Shown here: in pieces, positions 37,555 through 47,249 of the stretch
Position numbering within the stretch: position 1 is the stretch's first letter
How the letters are laid out: the number at the start of each line of letters is the position of its first letter
From: Alphaproteobacteria bacterium
Lineage (GTDB): Bacteria; Pseudomonadota; Alphaproteobacteria; SHVZ01
Assembly (NCBI GenBank): GCA_009694025.1
Contig: SHVZ01000006.1
Coordinates: 1 to 64,000 of the forward strand
Reading direction: 5' to 3'
DNA: 64,000 bases
Notes under the pieces: generated by a model
Databases searched by the model: none
What the model was told of the DNA's origin: nothing
Seen by the model: the letters and a program-made list of their open reading frames with translations, nothing else
Made by a program: the position numbers and the translations under genes

Positions 37555-38849
37555 TCGTCGGCGGCAACGGCGGGCCGGACGCGCTCGATCGCCGCGCCGC
37601 AGGCGCCGAGCTTCTCTTCGATCCGCTCGTAGCCGCGGTCGAGGTGATAGACCCGGTTGACCTCGGTCACGCCTTCGGCGGCGAGCCCGGCGAGCACCAG
37701 CGACACCGAGGCGCGGAGGTCGGTTGCCATCACCGGCGCGCCGTTCAGCTTCTTGACGCCGCGGACCAGCGCCGAGGACTGGTGTACGGTGATGTTGGCG
37801 CCCATGCGCGACAGCTCGGGCACGTGCATGAAACGATTCTCGAAGATCGTCTCGGTGATCATCGAGGCGCCCTCGGCGACCGTCATCAGCGTCATGAACT
37901 GCGCCTGGAGGTCGGTCGGGAAGCCGGGATAGGGCTCGGTGATCACATCGGTGCCGATGACGCCGTTGGAGCCGGAGACGCGCACGCCCTCGGCCGTGGC
38001 CGTCACCGCGACCCCGGCCTCGGCGAGCTGCTTCGCCAGCGCCTCGATCATGGCAAGCTTGACGCCGACCAGCTCGACGTCGCCGCCGGTGATGGCGGCG
38101 GCGATGGCGTAGGTGCCGGCCTCGATGCGATCGGCGACCACGGGATAGGTGGTGCCGGCAAGGTTTTTTTGCCCGTGGATGCGGATGGTATCGGATCCGG
38201 CGCCGTCGATCTCGGCCCCCATCGCCTTGAGGCAACGGCAAAGATCGACGACCTCGGGCTCGCGCGCGGCGTTGACCAGAACGGTCTCGCCCTCGGCCAG
38301 CGCCGCCGCCATCACCAGGTTCTCGGTGGCACCGACGGAAACCGACGGGAAGACGTAGCGGCCGCCCTTGAGGCCGCCGGGGGCACGCGCCTCGATGTAG
38401 CCCTGTTGCAGGTCGATCTCGGCGCCGAGCGCCTGCAAGCCCTTCAGATGGAGGTCGACCGGCCGGGCACCGATGGCGCAGCCGCCCGGGAGCGAGACGC
38501 GGGCCTTCCCGGTGCGGGCGACCAGCGGCCCCAGCACCAGGACCGAGGCCCGCATCTTGCGAACGAGGTCATATGGCGCCGTGGTGTTGGTGATCTCGCC
38601 TGCTGTCAGCTTGAGCGCCCGGCCGGTGTGGCCGCCGGAGGCGTGGCCGTCCATGCCGATCTCGACCCCGTGCTGGGCCAAGAGCGTCGCCAGCGTCGAG
38701 ATGTCCGCCAGATGCGGCAGGTTGACGAGGGTCAGCGTGTCCTCGGTGAGGAGGCTGGCGCACATCAGCGGTAGAGCGGCGTTCTTTGCGCCCGAGATCG
38801 GGATGCGGCCGGAGAGCCGCCGGCCGCCCTGGATGCGGATCTTGTCCAC
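37551..38849 (-). CDS. murA: UDP-N-acetylglucosamine 1-carboxyvinyltransferase
   Basis: A 432-aa enolpyruvyl transferase, first committed step of peptidoglycan synthesis. It starts [25 protein letters not shown] and carries the catalytic-loop Cys124 ([12 protein letters not shown]), targeted by fosfomycin, plus [19 protein letters not shown] at 38849 is chosen because AAGG lies nine bases upstream and the family begins at this point; an ATG at 38915 adds 22 unlikely residues. It heads the murA-DUF2948-hisG-hisD unit. Confidence 0.96.
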   Translation of the reverse strand: MDKIRIQGGRRLSGRIPISGAKNAALPLMCASLLTEDTLTLVNLPHLADISTLATLLAQHGVEIGMDGHASGGHTGRALKLTAGEITNTTAPYDLVRKMRASVLVLGPLVARTGKARVSLPGGCAIGARPVDLHLKGLQALGAEIDLQQGYIEARAPGGLKGGRYVFPSVSVGATENLVMAAALAEGETVLVNAAREPEVVDLCRCLKAMGAEIDGAGSDTIRIHGQKNLAGTTYPVVADRIEAGTYAIAAAITGGDVELVGVKLAMIEALAKQLAEAGVAVTATAEGVRVSGSNGVIGTDVITEPYPGFPTDLQAQFMTLMTVAEGASMITETIFENRFMHVPELSRMGANITVHQSSALVRGVKKLNGAPVMATDLRASVSLVLAGLAAEGVTEVNRVYHLDRGYERIEEKLGACGAAIERVRPAVAADE

Positions 38850-38956
38850 GGTGGAAAGCCTTGAAACCTGAAAGTGATATTGCTCGTCGTTGTAGCGGAC
38901 GCCCGTCCCGTCCACAAGCGAACCGGGCTCGAAACGATCGCAACGTCACACGGACC

Positions 38957-39949
38957 CTAGAATCGGTCGGTCGGGATCCGGATGTGGACGGAGCCGTCGG
39001 CCTCGGGCGGCGGGAATCGGCCGGCCCGCATGTTGACCTGCACCGATGGCAGAATGAGGGCGGGCATCGTGAGCTGCGCGTCCCGCGCGCGCCGGAGCGC
39101 GACGAACTGGGCCTCGCCCATCCCGTCCTTGAGGTGGATGTTGGTCTCGCGCTGCGCCCCGACGCTGGTTTCCCAGACATAGCGGTCGCGACCGGGCGCC
39201 TTGTAGTCGTGGCAGAGGAACATGCGGGTCTCGGCCGGAAGCGCCAGAAGCCGGCGGGCCGAGCGGTAGAGAATCGCCGGGTCGCCGTCGGGAAAGTCGC
39301 AGCGGGCGGAGCCGTAGTCCGGCATGAACATGGTATCGCCGACGAAGATGGCATCGCCGATCCGATACGTGACGCAGGCCGGCGTGTGCCCGGGCGTGTG
39401 CGCCACCTCGATCGTGAGCCTCCCGAGCGCCGCCCGGTCGCCGTCGGCGAAGAGCCGGTCGAACTGGGAGCCGTCGGGTATCAGGTCCCAGGCGCCGAAC
39501 AGCGGCCGGAAGGTCTTCTGGACGACGGCGACGCCGGCGCCGATGCCGATCGGCGCGCCGGTCGCCCGCTTCAGGTGCTGGGCCGCCGACAGGTGATCGG
39601 CATGAACATGGGTCTCGAGGATCCAGACGACCTTGAGGTCCCGCGCTTTGGCCGCCGCCAGCACCTGGTCGGCGGCGGTCGTCCGCGTGCGCCCGGATGC
39701 GCCGTCATAGTCGAGAACGGAGTCGATGATGGCGGCATCGCCGCTCGCGGGGTCGGCGACGAGATATGTCGCGGTGAAGCTCGGCTCATGGAAGAAGCAG
39801 GTGACGTCGGGGGGCGACGCGTCCGACGCGTCGGCCCGGGCACGGGCTTGCTCCTTCCGCTTCTTCAGGTTCTGGCGCAATGCCTCGGCCTGCCGCCGAT
39901 CGCGCGCCGCCGCCGCCGAGGTCGAACTCTTCCCTCTTTCTGCCGCCAT
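38957..39949 (-). CDS. MBL-fold metallo-hydrolase with extra basic N-terminus
   Basis: A 330-aa metallo-beta-lactamase fold protein: H114-V-H116-A-D118-H119, HTPGHTPAC, GDTMFMPDYGSARCDFPDGD and LCHDYK. This resembles persulfide dioxygenase/beta-lactamase-like hydrolases. Ordinary family members begin near residue 48 (DVTCFFHEPSFTATY). The preceding 47 residues are basic and Ala-rich (AEALRQNLKKRKEQARAR) and look like a small separate alphaproteobacterial protein joined in frame. It lies 107 bp upstream of murA. Confidence 0.87.
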   Translation of the reverse strand: MAAERGKSSTSAAAARDRRQAEALRQNLKKRKEQARARADASDASPPDVTCFFHEPSFTATYLVADPASGDAAIIDSVLDYDGASGRTRTTAADQVLAAAKARDLKVVWILETHVHADHLSAAQHLKRATGAPIGIGAGVAVVQKTFRPLFGAWDLIPDGSQFDRLFADGDRAALGRLTIEVAHTPGHTPACVTYRIGDAIFVGDTMFMPDYGSARCDFPDGDPAILYRSARRLLALPAETRMFLCHDYKAPGRDRYVWETSVGAQRETNIHLKDGMGEAQFVALRRARDAQLTMPALILPSVQVNMRAGRFPPPEADGSVHIRIPTDRF

Positions 39950-39959
39950 GCCATCCCCC

Positions 39960-41285
39960 TCACTCAGCGAAGCGGAACGGCAGCATCGCCAGCGCGCGGT
40001 CGAGCTTCGCCTGCATGTCGGCGAGATCGCGGCCGCCGATATTGATGAGGCCGTGGCGGAAGCTGTAGCTGTCCTGGGGCAGTTCCGACAAGCGCATTCC
40101 GGGCACCGCGCGGATCATCACGACGGTGTCCGGAATCTCACGGCCGACCCGGGCGATGTCCTCGTCGGAGGGAATGGCGAGGACGAGGCGATCGGTGAAC
40201 CCGCGGAGCACGAAGCTCGCCGCCGCCCGATAGCGTCCCTGGCGCCGTCCGTGGTCCGGCCGCCGCCCGCAGGCGAGGTCCATGAGGATTCGATAGGTGT
40301 TGATGCCGTCGACCTTCTCGAACAGGTCGGCGAACTGCATCGACAGCCGGTTGTTGACCTCGATCACCATGGGCGCCTTGCGCCTCGGGTCCCAGAAGAA
40401 CTCGATGTTGAAGAGCCCGTGGTCGAAGCCGAGGCCGGGCATCAGCTTGCGGGCGATGTCGGCCATCTGCTCCTGGACCTTGATGGGCAGCGACGACGGG
40501 TACTGAAAGCGCTTGAAGCTGACCTTGTTGGCGAATCGGAGGGAGTCGACGACGCCGAGCACCGTCACCTCGCCGCCTTGAACGTAGCCGTCGAGGGTGC
40601 ACTGGATGCCACCCAGCAGTTCCTCGGCCAGCATCCACTGCCGGCCGCGGGCGAGTTCGGCGGGCGGATGGGCGTCCGCGCTCATCTCGAGGAAGGAGCC
40701 GAGGAACGGCGGCAACTTCTCCACCGCCGCGGCCAGAGCCTGGCGATAGGCCGGTGCATCGGCGATGCGGAATCCCAGGTAGGAGAGGTAGGACTTGATC
40801 GGCTTCAGCCAGAACGGGCGGCCGACGCCGAGCGCCTCCAGGTCGACCGGGCGGTCGAGGTCGACCAGCGCGAAGCGCGGGGTCGCTTCCGGCACCAGGC
40901 GCTGCTGCAGCATCCGACTCCAGCCTTTGTGCTCGCAGCGGACGGCGGCGGTGAAGTCGAGGCCAGGGAGGCCGAGGTGGCGGGAAATCGCCGGCACCAT
41001 GAGGCTCGGCGGGAAATCCTCGACCCCGATCACCCCTTCGATGCGGGAATTCGCCCGGGCGAAGGCGACGGCGCGGCCGATGTAGTCCCGCGGCCTGCAG
41101 GAGTAGGGATCGGCGGCCTCCTCGTAGGTGCCGACCTCCAGGAGCTCCAGCGCCGCAGTCCCGGCCAGCCGCTGGAGCTGCGCGCGGTCCTCGTCGCCGA
41201 CCCCGACGGCGAGAAGCGTCGCGATCGGAGCCTGCGAGTGGCGGGCCGTAGTGGCGTTGGCTTGATCGGGGGCGTCCGGATCCAT
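39960..41285 (-). CDS. ATP-grasp domain protein
   Basis: A 441-aa protein with an ATP-grasp architecture: PFWLKPIKSYLSYLGFRIAD (~170-190), an acidic metal-binding segment GLFNIEFFWD and VIEVNNRLSMQFADLFEKVDG. The substrate is unknown; ATP-grasp ligases join a carboxylate to an amine or thiol. ATG at 41285 is preferred; in-frame ATGs up to 41432 exist with weaker context. It is divergent from the small membrane protein gene (162 bp). Confidence 0.8.
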   Translation of the reverse strand: MDPDAPDQANATTARHSQAPIATLLAVGVGDEDRAQLQRLAGTAALELLEVGTYEEAADPYSCRPRDYIGRAVAFARANSRIEGVIGVEDFPPSLMVPAISRHLGLPGLDFTAAVRCEHKGWSRMLQQRLVPEATPRFALVDLDRPVDLEALGVGRPFWLKPIKSYLSYLGFRIADAPAYRQALAAAVEKLPPFLGSFLEMSADAHPPAELARGRQWMLAEELLGGIQCTLDGYVQGGEVTVLGVVDSLRFANKVSFKRFQYPSSLPIKVQEQMADIARKLMPGLGFDHGLFNIEFFWDPRRKAPMVIEVNNRLSMQFADLFEKVDGINTYRILMDLACGRRPDHGRRQGRYRAAASFVLRGFTDRLVLAIPSDEDIARVGREIPDTVVMIRAVPGMRLSELPQDSYSFRHGLINIGGRDLADMQAKLDRALAMLPFRFAE

Positions 41286-41447
41286 GGCGGTTGAGTTCCT
41301 CGAGGACGACATCCCCGCGTCCGGCATTGTCGCCGACCGCCCGGACAACCGGAAGGGGGTCGCGCCACGAAATCCCCACAATTGCGTCATGCCGGGGTCA
41401 CTGAGGTTCGTTAAACTTTTTATCAGCGACAAAACAGGAGATCGGCG

Positions 41448-41588
41448 ATGGCGGCGATGATGGTGACATGGGGGCTAGCACTGGCACTGGCGCTGGCGCT
41501 GTTGTGGATCGCCGCAGGATACTTGGGCCGCTTCATCGACCGTTCGATCGACCGCAACCTTCCGGACCCGCGCTGGTTCGAAGCCTGA
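41448..41588 (+). CDS. Small membrane protein (46 aa)
   Basis: A 46-codon gene with AGGAG eight bases upstream of its ATG. The product has one hydrophobic helix (residues ~6-26, GLALALALALLWIAAGYLGR) followed by a charged tail FIDRSIDRNLPDPRWFEA. The strong ribosome site and helix-plus-charged-tail layout suggest a real small membrane protein; it is too short for usual gene calling. Function unknown. It is followed by tRNA-Thr, and a GC-rich imperfect hairpin lies at about 41598-41640. Confidence 0.72.
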   Translation: MAAMMVTWGLALALALALLWIAAGYLGRFIDRSIDRNLPDPRWFEA

Positions 41589-41703
41589 TCACCCCTTGGG
41601 CGGGCCGGTGCAGGCCTCCGCCCTTGCACGCCCCGCCCCCCTGTGGCATGGAAGCGCCCGCCCGGCGCGCCCACTTAAAAGGCCGTCGGCGCTCCTTAGC
41701 GTC

Positions 41704-41778
41704 GCCGCCTTAGCTCAGTGGTAGAGCGCACCCTTGGTAAGGGTGAGGTCGACAGTTCAATCCTGTCAGGCGGCACCA
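41704..41778 (+). tRNA. tRNA-Thr (anticodon GGT)
   Basis: A 75-nt cloverleaf: acceptor GCCGCCT pairs with AGGCGGC, D-arm contains AGCTCAGTGGTAGAGC, the anticodon stem CACCC/GGGTG encloses TTGGTAA with anticodon GGT, and the T-loop is GTTCAATC. CCA is encoded. It decodes ACC and ACU threonine codons. No second tRNA adjoins. Confidence 0.96.
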
Positions 41779-41840
41779 GCGCTCTCGTCAGCCCAGATAG
41801 TCAAAAGATTTGAACGGCCGACCATGGTTCGGGGCCGCCT

Positions 41841-42431
41841 TCAACGAAACCGCGGCCCCGTGGCCCAGGCGACCAGCGAATGGCGCTGGCCGCGGGTCAC
41901 CGGCCGGACCCGGTGCAGCGACGGCGCCGGGAAGATCGCGCCCAGCCCTTGCTCCTTGCGCGCGAACACCGGATCGATGTCGCACCAGAGCTCGAGGTCG
42001 CCGCCGTCGTAGTCGGCGGGGTCGCTCAGCTGAACCGTGAGCGACAGCTTGCGCGCGGTCGCGCCCGGCGGATTGAGCCGGCTGTCGACGTGCCAGTCGT
42101 AGAAGCCCCTGGTGGTGTCGCCATAGGTGGTGAACTGCATGTCCTCGATCGAGGTCAGCTCGTAGCCGAAGAACACCTGGTTCATGTTGAAGAGCGTGGC
42201 GCGGATCGCTTCATAGAGGCTGGCGAAGAGTCCCTCGCGCGGGATCCAGCGGATGGTCGAAACCCGGATCGACGGATCGACGGAGACCCGGCCGATACGG
42301 CCCTCGATCGGCGGTAGCACCGAGCCGAGCTCGACGAGCTTCAGACACTGGTCGGGCGAAAGCACGCTCGGCGCCATGATCACCGGGCTCTCGCCGATGC
42401 GACTTTGGGAGGAATCAGGGTGATCGACCAT
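41841..42431 (-). CDS. 2-oxoglutarate/Fe(II)-dependent oxygenase (prolyl 4-hydroxylase-like)
   Basis: A 196-aa double-stranded beta-helix oxygenase. The iron ligands are H-x-D in FYDWHVDSR, and the distal His is in PSLHRVRPVTRGQRHSLVAW, whose Arg would bind 2-oxoglutarate. The family hydroxylates proteins or small molecules. ATG at 42431 is the likely start; an ATG at 42377 would shorten the N-terminus by 18 residues. It converges on tRNA-Thr and is divergent from msrA. Confidence 0.87.
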   Translation of the reverse strand: MVDHPDSSQSRIGESPVIMAPSVLSPDQCLKLVELGSVLPPIEGRIGRVSVDPSIRVSTIRWIPREGLFASLYEAIRATLFNMNQVFFGYELTSIEDMQFTTYGDTTRGFYDWHVDSRLNPPGATARKLSLTVQLSDPADYDGGDLELWCDIDPVFARKEQGLGAIFPAPSLHRVRPVTRGQRHSLVAWATGPRFR

Positions 42432-42579
42432 TGAGCAGAGCTTCTCGAGAGCCCAAGTGATCGGCGGCCGGGGCTCGGTCGGCCGGGCGATACTGTCCTT
42501 TAGCCGAAGCCCCGACAATGGCCGAGGATGCGCCGGCATCGGGCGCGCGCTAGCATGAAGCCCCGAAGGGAGCCTGCCC

Positions 42580-43236
42580 ATGTGGATGTTCCGAAAGAAG
42601 TCGCTTGACCTGCCGACCGCCAACCGCGCCTTGCCCGGCCGCGCCCAGGCGATGGCGGTCGAGAACCGCCACTTCGTCCATGGCAGGCCGCTGAAGCCGC
42701 CATTCCCGGCCGGCATCGAGACCGTCATCTTCGGCCTCGGCTGCTTCTGGGGCGCCGAGCGCATATTCTGGAAGGCGGACGGCGTCTTTTCCACCGCCGT
42801 CGGTTACGCCGCGGGGATCACGCCCAACCCGACCTACGAGGAGGTCTGCTCGGGCCTGACCGGCCATAACGAGGTGGTGCTGGTCGCCTTCGACCCCAAG
42901 CGTATCGCCTTCGAGGATCTGCTCCGGCTGTTCTGGGAGAGCCACGACCCGACCCAGGGCATGCGCCAGGGCAACGACGTCGGAACCCAGTACCGCTCGG
43001 GTGTCTATGTGGCGGCCGAGACCCAGCGCCGCGCGGCCGAAGCCTCCCGCGACGCCTACGGCGTGGCTCTCAAGCGTAGCGGCTACGGCCCGGTCACCAC
43101 CGAGATCCTGGACGCGCCGCCGTTCTACTACGCCGAGGACTATCACCAGCAGTATCTGGCGAAGAACCCGGCCGGCTATTGCGGCATCGGCGGCACCGGC
43201 GTCGCCTGCCCCGTGGGACTAGCCGTCGCCGAATAG
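42580..43236 (+). CDS. msrA: Peptide-methionine (S)-S-oxide reductase
   Basis: A 218-aa MsrA with the catalytic GCFWGAER (Cys55), [23 protein letters not shown] and [18 protein letters not shown] motifs and a C-terminal GYCG..TGVACP providing resolving cysteines. It repairs oxidised methionine in proteins. No signal peptide, so it is cytoplasmic. The upstream AAGGGAG is a good ribosome site. Confidence 0.96.
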   Translation: MWMFRKKSLDLPTANRALPGRAQAMAVENRHFVHGRPLKPPFPAGIETVIFGLGCFWGAERIFWKADGVFSTAVGYAAGITPNPTYEEVCSGLTGHNEVVLVAFDPKRIAFEDLLRLFWESHDPTQGMRQGNDVGTQYRSGVYVAAETQRRAAEASRDAYGVALKRSGYGPVTTEILDAPPFYYAEDYHQQYLAKNPAGYCGIGGTGVACPVGLAVAE

Positions 43237-43248
43237 CCGCTGCCCGCC

Positions 43249-44097
43249 TTAGTGGGCGAAGAAGACGGGCGTCTCGGCGTTCATGATGATATGGCGGGTG
43301 GCACCGCCGAAGATCATCTGGCGGAGCCGGCTCTGGGTGTAGGCGCCCTTGATCATCAGGTCCGCCTTCATCGCCATCGCCTCGGCACAGAACACCTCGC
43401 CGATGGTCCGCCCGCGGGCGTCGACATGGCGGGCGGTGGCGGTCAGGCCGGACTTGGTGAGCGCGCGGGCGAGCTCGTCGCCGCTCGGCCCCGGCGCCAT
43501 TCCGCCTTCGACGCTGATGACCTGGAGCTCCTTCGCCTGCTTGAGGAATGGATTGGCGAAGCCGATCGCCCTGGCCGTCTCGCTCGAGCCGTTCCAGGCG
43601 ATCATGATCCGATCGCCGATGGCTGGGGTGACCTGCGGCGGCGCCATCAACACCGGGCGGCCGCTCTCGAACAAGGCGTCTTCCAGGGTCGCTTCGGCGA
43701 GCGACACCAGCCTGTCCGGCCGCTCGACCACGATCAGGTCAAAGACGCGGCCGAGCGATCCGACCACCGCGTTCTGCTGGCCTTGCTCCTCCCGCCATTC
43801 GGCGGTGACGCCGGGCGCCGACGGCTGCGCCGGGCCGAGCGGCACCTTGCGTTCCTTCATGAAGGCCTCAAAGGTCTTGCGGGCCGCCTCGCGGCGCTCC
43901 TTGTCCTCCTGCTCGAGGACCCGGTCGGCCTCGACGGGAACGGCGACGCCCATCTCTCCCCACGGGATCACCACCGGCGCGGTCGTCCCGGCCCCAAGAC
44001 CGACGACATGCGAGCCGAAGCGCCGCGCCGCCAGCAGCGCGGTTTCGTAGACCGACTTCCCGCCATCGCCGCCGGGAACGGCAAGGATGCTCTTCAT
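43249..44097 (-). CDS. Universal stress protein
   Basis: A 282-aa UspA-family protein of tandem-domain length. The first half begins [27 protein letters not shown]; the second includes [19 protein letters not shown] and a terminal [21 protein letters not shown], the nucleotide-loop motif G-x2-x-x-R-x-x-x-x-G-G. Usp proteins respond to stress and bind ATP in some members. It is convergent with msrA. Confidence 0.91.
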   Translation of the reverse strand: MKSILAVPGGDGGKSVYETALLAARRFGSHVVGLGAGTTAPVVIPWGEMGVAVPVEADRVLEQEDKERREAARKTFEAFMKERKVPLGPAQPSAPGVTAEWREEQGQQNAVVGSLGRVFDLIVVERPDRLVSLAEATLEDALFESGRPVLMAPPQVTPAIGDRIMIAWNGSSETARAIGFANPFLKQAKELQVISVEGGMAPGPSGDELARALTKSGLTATARHVDARGRTIGEVFCAEAMAMKADLMIKGAYTQSRLRQMIFGGATRHIIMNAETPVFFAH

Positions 44098-44272
44098 GAC
44101 CCCCTCCTCCGTCCGAAGCCTGCCCCTTCTACATGGGCATGTGCTTGGCAGGATTATACATCTGAGCGCCGATTGCTAGCGGCGACGAGTTGAAGGCAGC
44201 GGCGCGGTAGACCCGGGGACCGCCGGCGCGCAATACTTCACGGTCGTTCCGCCGTCCGCTCCGGAGCCCCCA

Positions 44273-45724
44273 ATGAAGCTGTTTGTCGCCGGCATGGCGC
44301 ATGAGACCAATACCTTTTCGCCGCTGCCCACCTCCAAGCGCGCCTTCGAAGAGCTGATGGTCCGGCCGAAGACCGGCCAGGGGCTCGACCGCATGGGCGA
44401 CGCCTTCGGCTACAAGGACTTCATCCGCCTGGGCGAGCAGTCGCAGATGCAGGTGACCAAGAGCCTGTTCTGCGCCGCCCAGCCGAGCGCGCCGACGGTC
44501 CAGAAGGACTACGAGGAGCTGAGGGACGAGATCCTGGACGACCTCAAGGCCGCCATGCCGGTCGACATGGTGCTGCTGATGCTGCACGGCGCGCAGATGG
44601 CCCAAGGCTACGACGACTGCGAGGGCGACATCATTGAGAAGGCGCGCGCCATCGTCGGGCCGAGCGTACCGATCGGGGTCGAGCTCGACCTCCACGCCAA
44701 CGTCACCAAGGCGATGATGGCGAACTCGACCGTCCTCATGGTGTGCAAGGAGTATCCGCACATCGACTTCGACAAGCGCGCCGAGCAGCTCTTCGACCTC
44801 TGCCTCCGCGCCCGGCGGGGCGACGTCAGGCCGGTGATGGTCAAGTTCGACGTTCCCATGCTCGGCGCCTTCCCGACCACCCGCGAGCCGCTCCGATCCT
44901 TCGTCGACGAGACCGCGGCCATGGAAGGCAAGGACGGGATCCTCTCGGTCTCGCTCGTCCACGGCTTCGCCTGGTCGGACTTCCCCGAGATGGGGGCGAG
45001 CGTGGTGGTGGTCGCCGACGGCGACATCGGCAAGGCCAAGGCCCTGGCCGAGTCCCTCGGCAAGCGTTTCTTCAATATGCGCGAGAAGATCGAGAGCCCG
45101 CTGATCACCCTCGACCAGGCGCTGGACCAGGCGCTGGCCGAGCCCAAGGGCCCGGTGGTGATGGCCGACCGTTCGGACAACGCCGGCGGCGGCGCCCCCG
45201 GCGACTCGACATACTTCCTCGAGGCGATGCTGAAACGCGGGATCAGGAACGCGGCCCTGTCGATGCTCTGGGATCCGATGTCGGTCCAGTCGTGCTTCGA
45301 TGCCGGCGTCGGCGCGACCCTCGATCTGCGCATCGGCGGCAAGACCGGCAAGTTCTCCGGGCTTCCGCTCGACGTCACCGCAAAGGTGACCGCGCTCGCC
45401 GAGAATCCGCGTCAGTTCATGTTCGGCGCCGTCGCGCCGCTCGGACGCTCGGCCGCCATCCACGTCGATGGCATCGACATCGTGCTGAACTCGATCCGCC
45501 AGCAGACCTTCAGCCCCGAGGCCTTCTCCGAGCTCGGCGTCGACCCGAAGAAGCGGAAGATCCTGGTGGTGAAGTCGACCCAGCATTTCCACGCCTGCTT
45601 CGCCCCGATCGCCGCCAAGATCATCTATGTCGGCGCGCCCGGCACGCTGTCGACCAACTATCTGCAGTTCCCCTACAAGCACATGCCGCGGCCGATGGCG
45701 CCGCTCGACAAGGCGAGTCTCTAG
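44273..45724 (+). CDS. M81-family metallopeptidase (MlrC-like), copy 1
   Basis: A 483-aa protein of the microcystin LR degradation MlrC/M81 family. Metal-site segments are AHETNTFSPLPTS near the N-terminus, LLMLHGAQMAQGYDDCEGD, ELDLHANVT and the C-terminal DNAGGGAPGDSTYFLEAM. It is likely a zinc hydrolase of peptides or amidated compounds. The second copy starts four bases after its stop and is about 80% identical over the first 50 residues. A family-5 solute-binding protein gene lies downstream on the same strand beyond gcrA, suggesting peptide use. Confidence 0.9.
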   Translation: MKLFVAGMAHETNTFSPLPTSKRAFEELMVRPKTGQGLDRMGDAFGYKDFIRLGEQSQMQVTKSLFCAAQPSAPTVQKDYEELRDEILDDLKAAMPVDMVLLMLHGAQMAQGYDDCEGDIIEKARAIVGPSVPIGVELDLHANVTKAMMANSTVLMVCKEYPHIDFDKRAEQLFDLCLRARRGDVRPVMVKFDVPMLGAFPTTREPLRSFVDETAAMEGKDGILSVSLVHGFAWSDFPEMGASVVVVADGDIGKAKALAESLGKRFFNMREKIESPLITLDQALDQALAEPKGPVVMADRSDNAGGGAPGDSTYFLEAMLKRGIRNAALSMLWDPMSVQSCFDAGVGATLDLRIGGKTGKFSGLPLDVTAKVTALAENPRQFMFGAVAPLGRSAAIHVDGIDIVLNSIRQQTFSPEAFSELGVDPKKRKILVVKSTQHFHACFAPIAAKIIYVGAPGTLSTNYLQFPYKHMPRPMAPLDKASL

Positions 45725-45728
45725 CATC

Positions 45729-47180
45729 ATGAAGCTGTTCGTCGCCGGCATCAGCCACGAGACCAACAGCTTCTCGCCGCTGCCGACCTCCAAGCGCAGC
45801 TTCCAGGAGCTGATGATCCGGCCGAAGACCGGCCAGGGACTCGACCGCCTGAACGATGCGGTCGGCTACTGCGACTTCATCCGCCTCGGCGAGGAATCGC
45901 AGATGCGGGTGACGAAGAGCCTGTACTGCGAGGCGCAGCCGAGCGCGCCGATGGGACAGCGCGACTACGAGGAGCTGCGCGACGAGATCCTAGACGACCT
46001 CAAGGCCGACATGCCGGTCGACATGGTGCTGCTGATGCTGCACGGCGCCCATGTCGCCCAGGGCTACGACGACTGCGAGGGCGACATCGCCGAGCGCGTG
46101 CGCGCCATCGTCGGGCCGAAGGTGCCGATCGGCATCGAGCTCGATCTCCACGCCAACGTCACCCGGAAAATGCTGGCGAACGCGACCGCGCTGATGGCGT
46201 GCAAGGAGTATCCGCACATCGATTTCGCCGAGCGGGCGAAGGACCTGTTCGAGCTCTGCCGGCGAACGGCCAAGGGCGAGGTCAAGCCGGTGATGGCCAA
46301 GTTCGACGTCCCCATGCTCGGCAATTTCCCGACGACGCGCGAGCCGCTCCGCTCATTCGTCGACGAGACCGCGGCCATGGAAGGCAAGGACGGGATCCTC
46401 TCGGTCTCCCTCATCCACGGGTTCGCCTGGGCCGACTTCCCCGAGATGGGGGCGAGCGTGGTGGTCGTCGCCGACGGCGACTCGGCCAAGGCCAAGGCCC
46501 TGGCCGAGACCCTCGGCAAGCGCTTCTTCAACATGCGCGAGAAGATCGCGAGCCCGCTGGTGTCGCTGGAGCCCGCGCTCGATCAGGCGCTGGCCGAGCC
46601 CACGGGTCCGGTGGTGATGGCCGACCGCTCGGACAATGCCGGCGGCGGCGCCCCCGGCGACTCGACCTATGTCCTGGACGCCATGCTGAGGCGCCGCATC
46701 AGGAACGCGGCGCTCGCCATGATCTGGGATCCGATGTCGGTCCAGTCGTGCTTCGATGCCGGCGTCGGCGCGACCCTCGATCTGCGCATCGGCGGCAAGA
46801 CCGGTAAGTTCTCAGGACTCCCGCTGGACGTGACCGCGACGGTGACGGCGCTTGCCGAGAAGCCCCGCCAGTTCGTGTTCGGGGCCGCGGCCCCGCTCGG
46901 ACACTCGGCGGCGATCCGGGTCGAGGGGATCGACGTGGTGCTGAACTCGATCCGCCAGCAGACCTTCAGCCTGGAATGCTTCACCGAGCTCGGCATCGAC
47001 CCCAAGACGAAGAAGATACTCGCGGTGAAGTCGGCCCAGCACTTCCACGCCGCCTTCGCGCCGATCGCCGCCAGGATTCTCTACGTCGATGCGCCGGGCG
47101 CGCTCTCGACCGACTACCAGCAATACCCGTTCAAGCGCATGCGCCGACCGATGGCGCCGCTCGACCCGGTCACGCTTTAG
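45729..47180 (+). CDS. M81-family metallopeptidase (MlrC-like), copy 2
   Basis: A 483-aa paralogue of the preceding gene with all the same metal-site segments (SHETNSFSPLPTS, LLMLHGAHVAQGYDDCEGD, ELDLHANVT, DNAGGGAPGDSTYVLDAM). The ATG at 45729 is four bases after copy 1's stop. DNA identity is uneven: an 81-nt block (46724-46804 versus 45268-45348) is exact, while other stretches have drifted, which could reflect gene conversion or selection. The pair probably has split substrate range. Confidence 0.9.
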   Translation: MKLFVAGISHETNSFSPLPTSKRSFQELMIRPKTGQGLDRLNDAVGYCDFIRLGEESQMRVTKSLYCEAQPSAPMGQRDYEELRDEILDDLKADMPVDMVLLMLHGAHVAQGYDDCEGDIAERVRAIVGPKVPIGIELDLHANVTRKMLANATALMACKEYPHIDFAERAKDLFELCRRTAKGEVKPVMAKFDVPMLGNFPTTREPLRSFVDETAAMEGKDGILSVSLIHGFAWADFPEMGASVVVVADGDSAKAKALAETLGKRFFNMREKIASPLVSLEPALDQALAEPTGPVVMADRSDNAGGGAPGDSTYVLDAMLRRRIRNAALAMIWDPMSVQSCFDAGVGATLDLRIGGKTGKFSGLPLDVTATVTALAEKPRQFVFGAAAPLGHSAAIRVEGIDVVLNSIRQQTFSLECFTELGIDPKTKKILAVKSAQHFHAAFAPIAARILYVDAPGALSTDYQQYPFKRMRRPMAPLDPVTL

Positions 47181-47194
47181 ACGGAAAAGGTCAG

Positions 47195-47218
47195 GGGCGC
47201 GGCCTCGCGGCCGCGCCC
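47195..47218. terminator. Hairpin between convergent M81 copy 2 and gcrA
   Basis: A perfect 10-bp stem GGGCGCGGCC / GGCCGCGCCC with loop TCGC. Only short A/T-rich flanks follow (AATTGTA on the plus side, TTTT a few bases beyond on the minus side), so it is a plausible but weak bidirectional terminator. Confidence 0.6.
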
Positions 47219-47249
47219 AATTGTAAGCTCAGATCGGGATCGGAGGGCC

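Noticed and set aside
44129-45793. Antisense open frame over M81 copy 1 (and a similar one over copy 2)
   Set aside because: The frames are shadows mirrored by the two paralogues because the sense genes are alike; no ribosome site or motif supports them.
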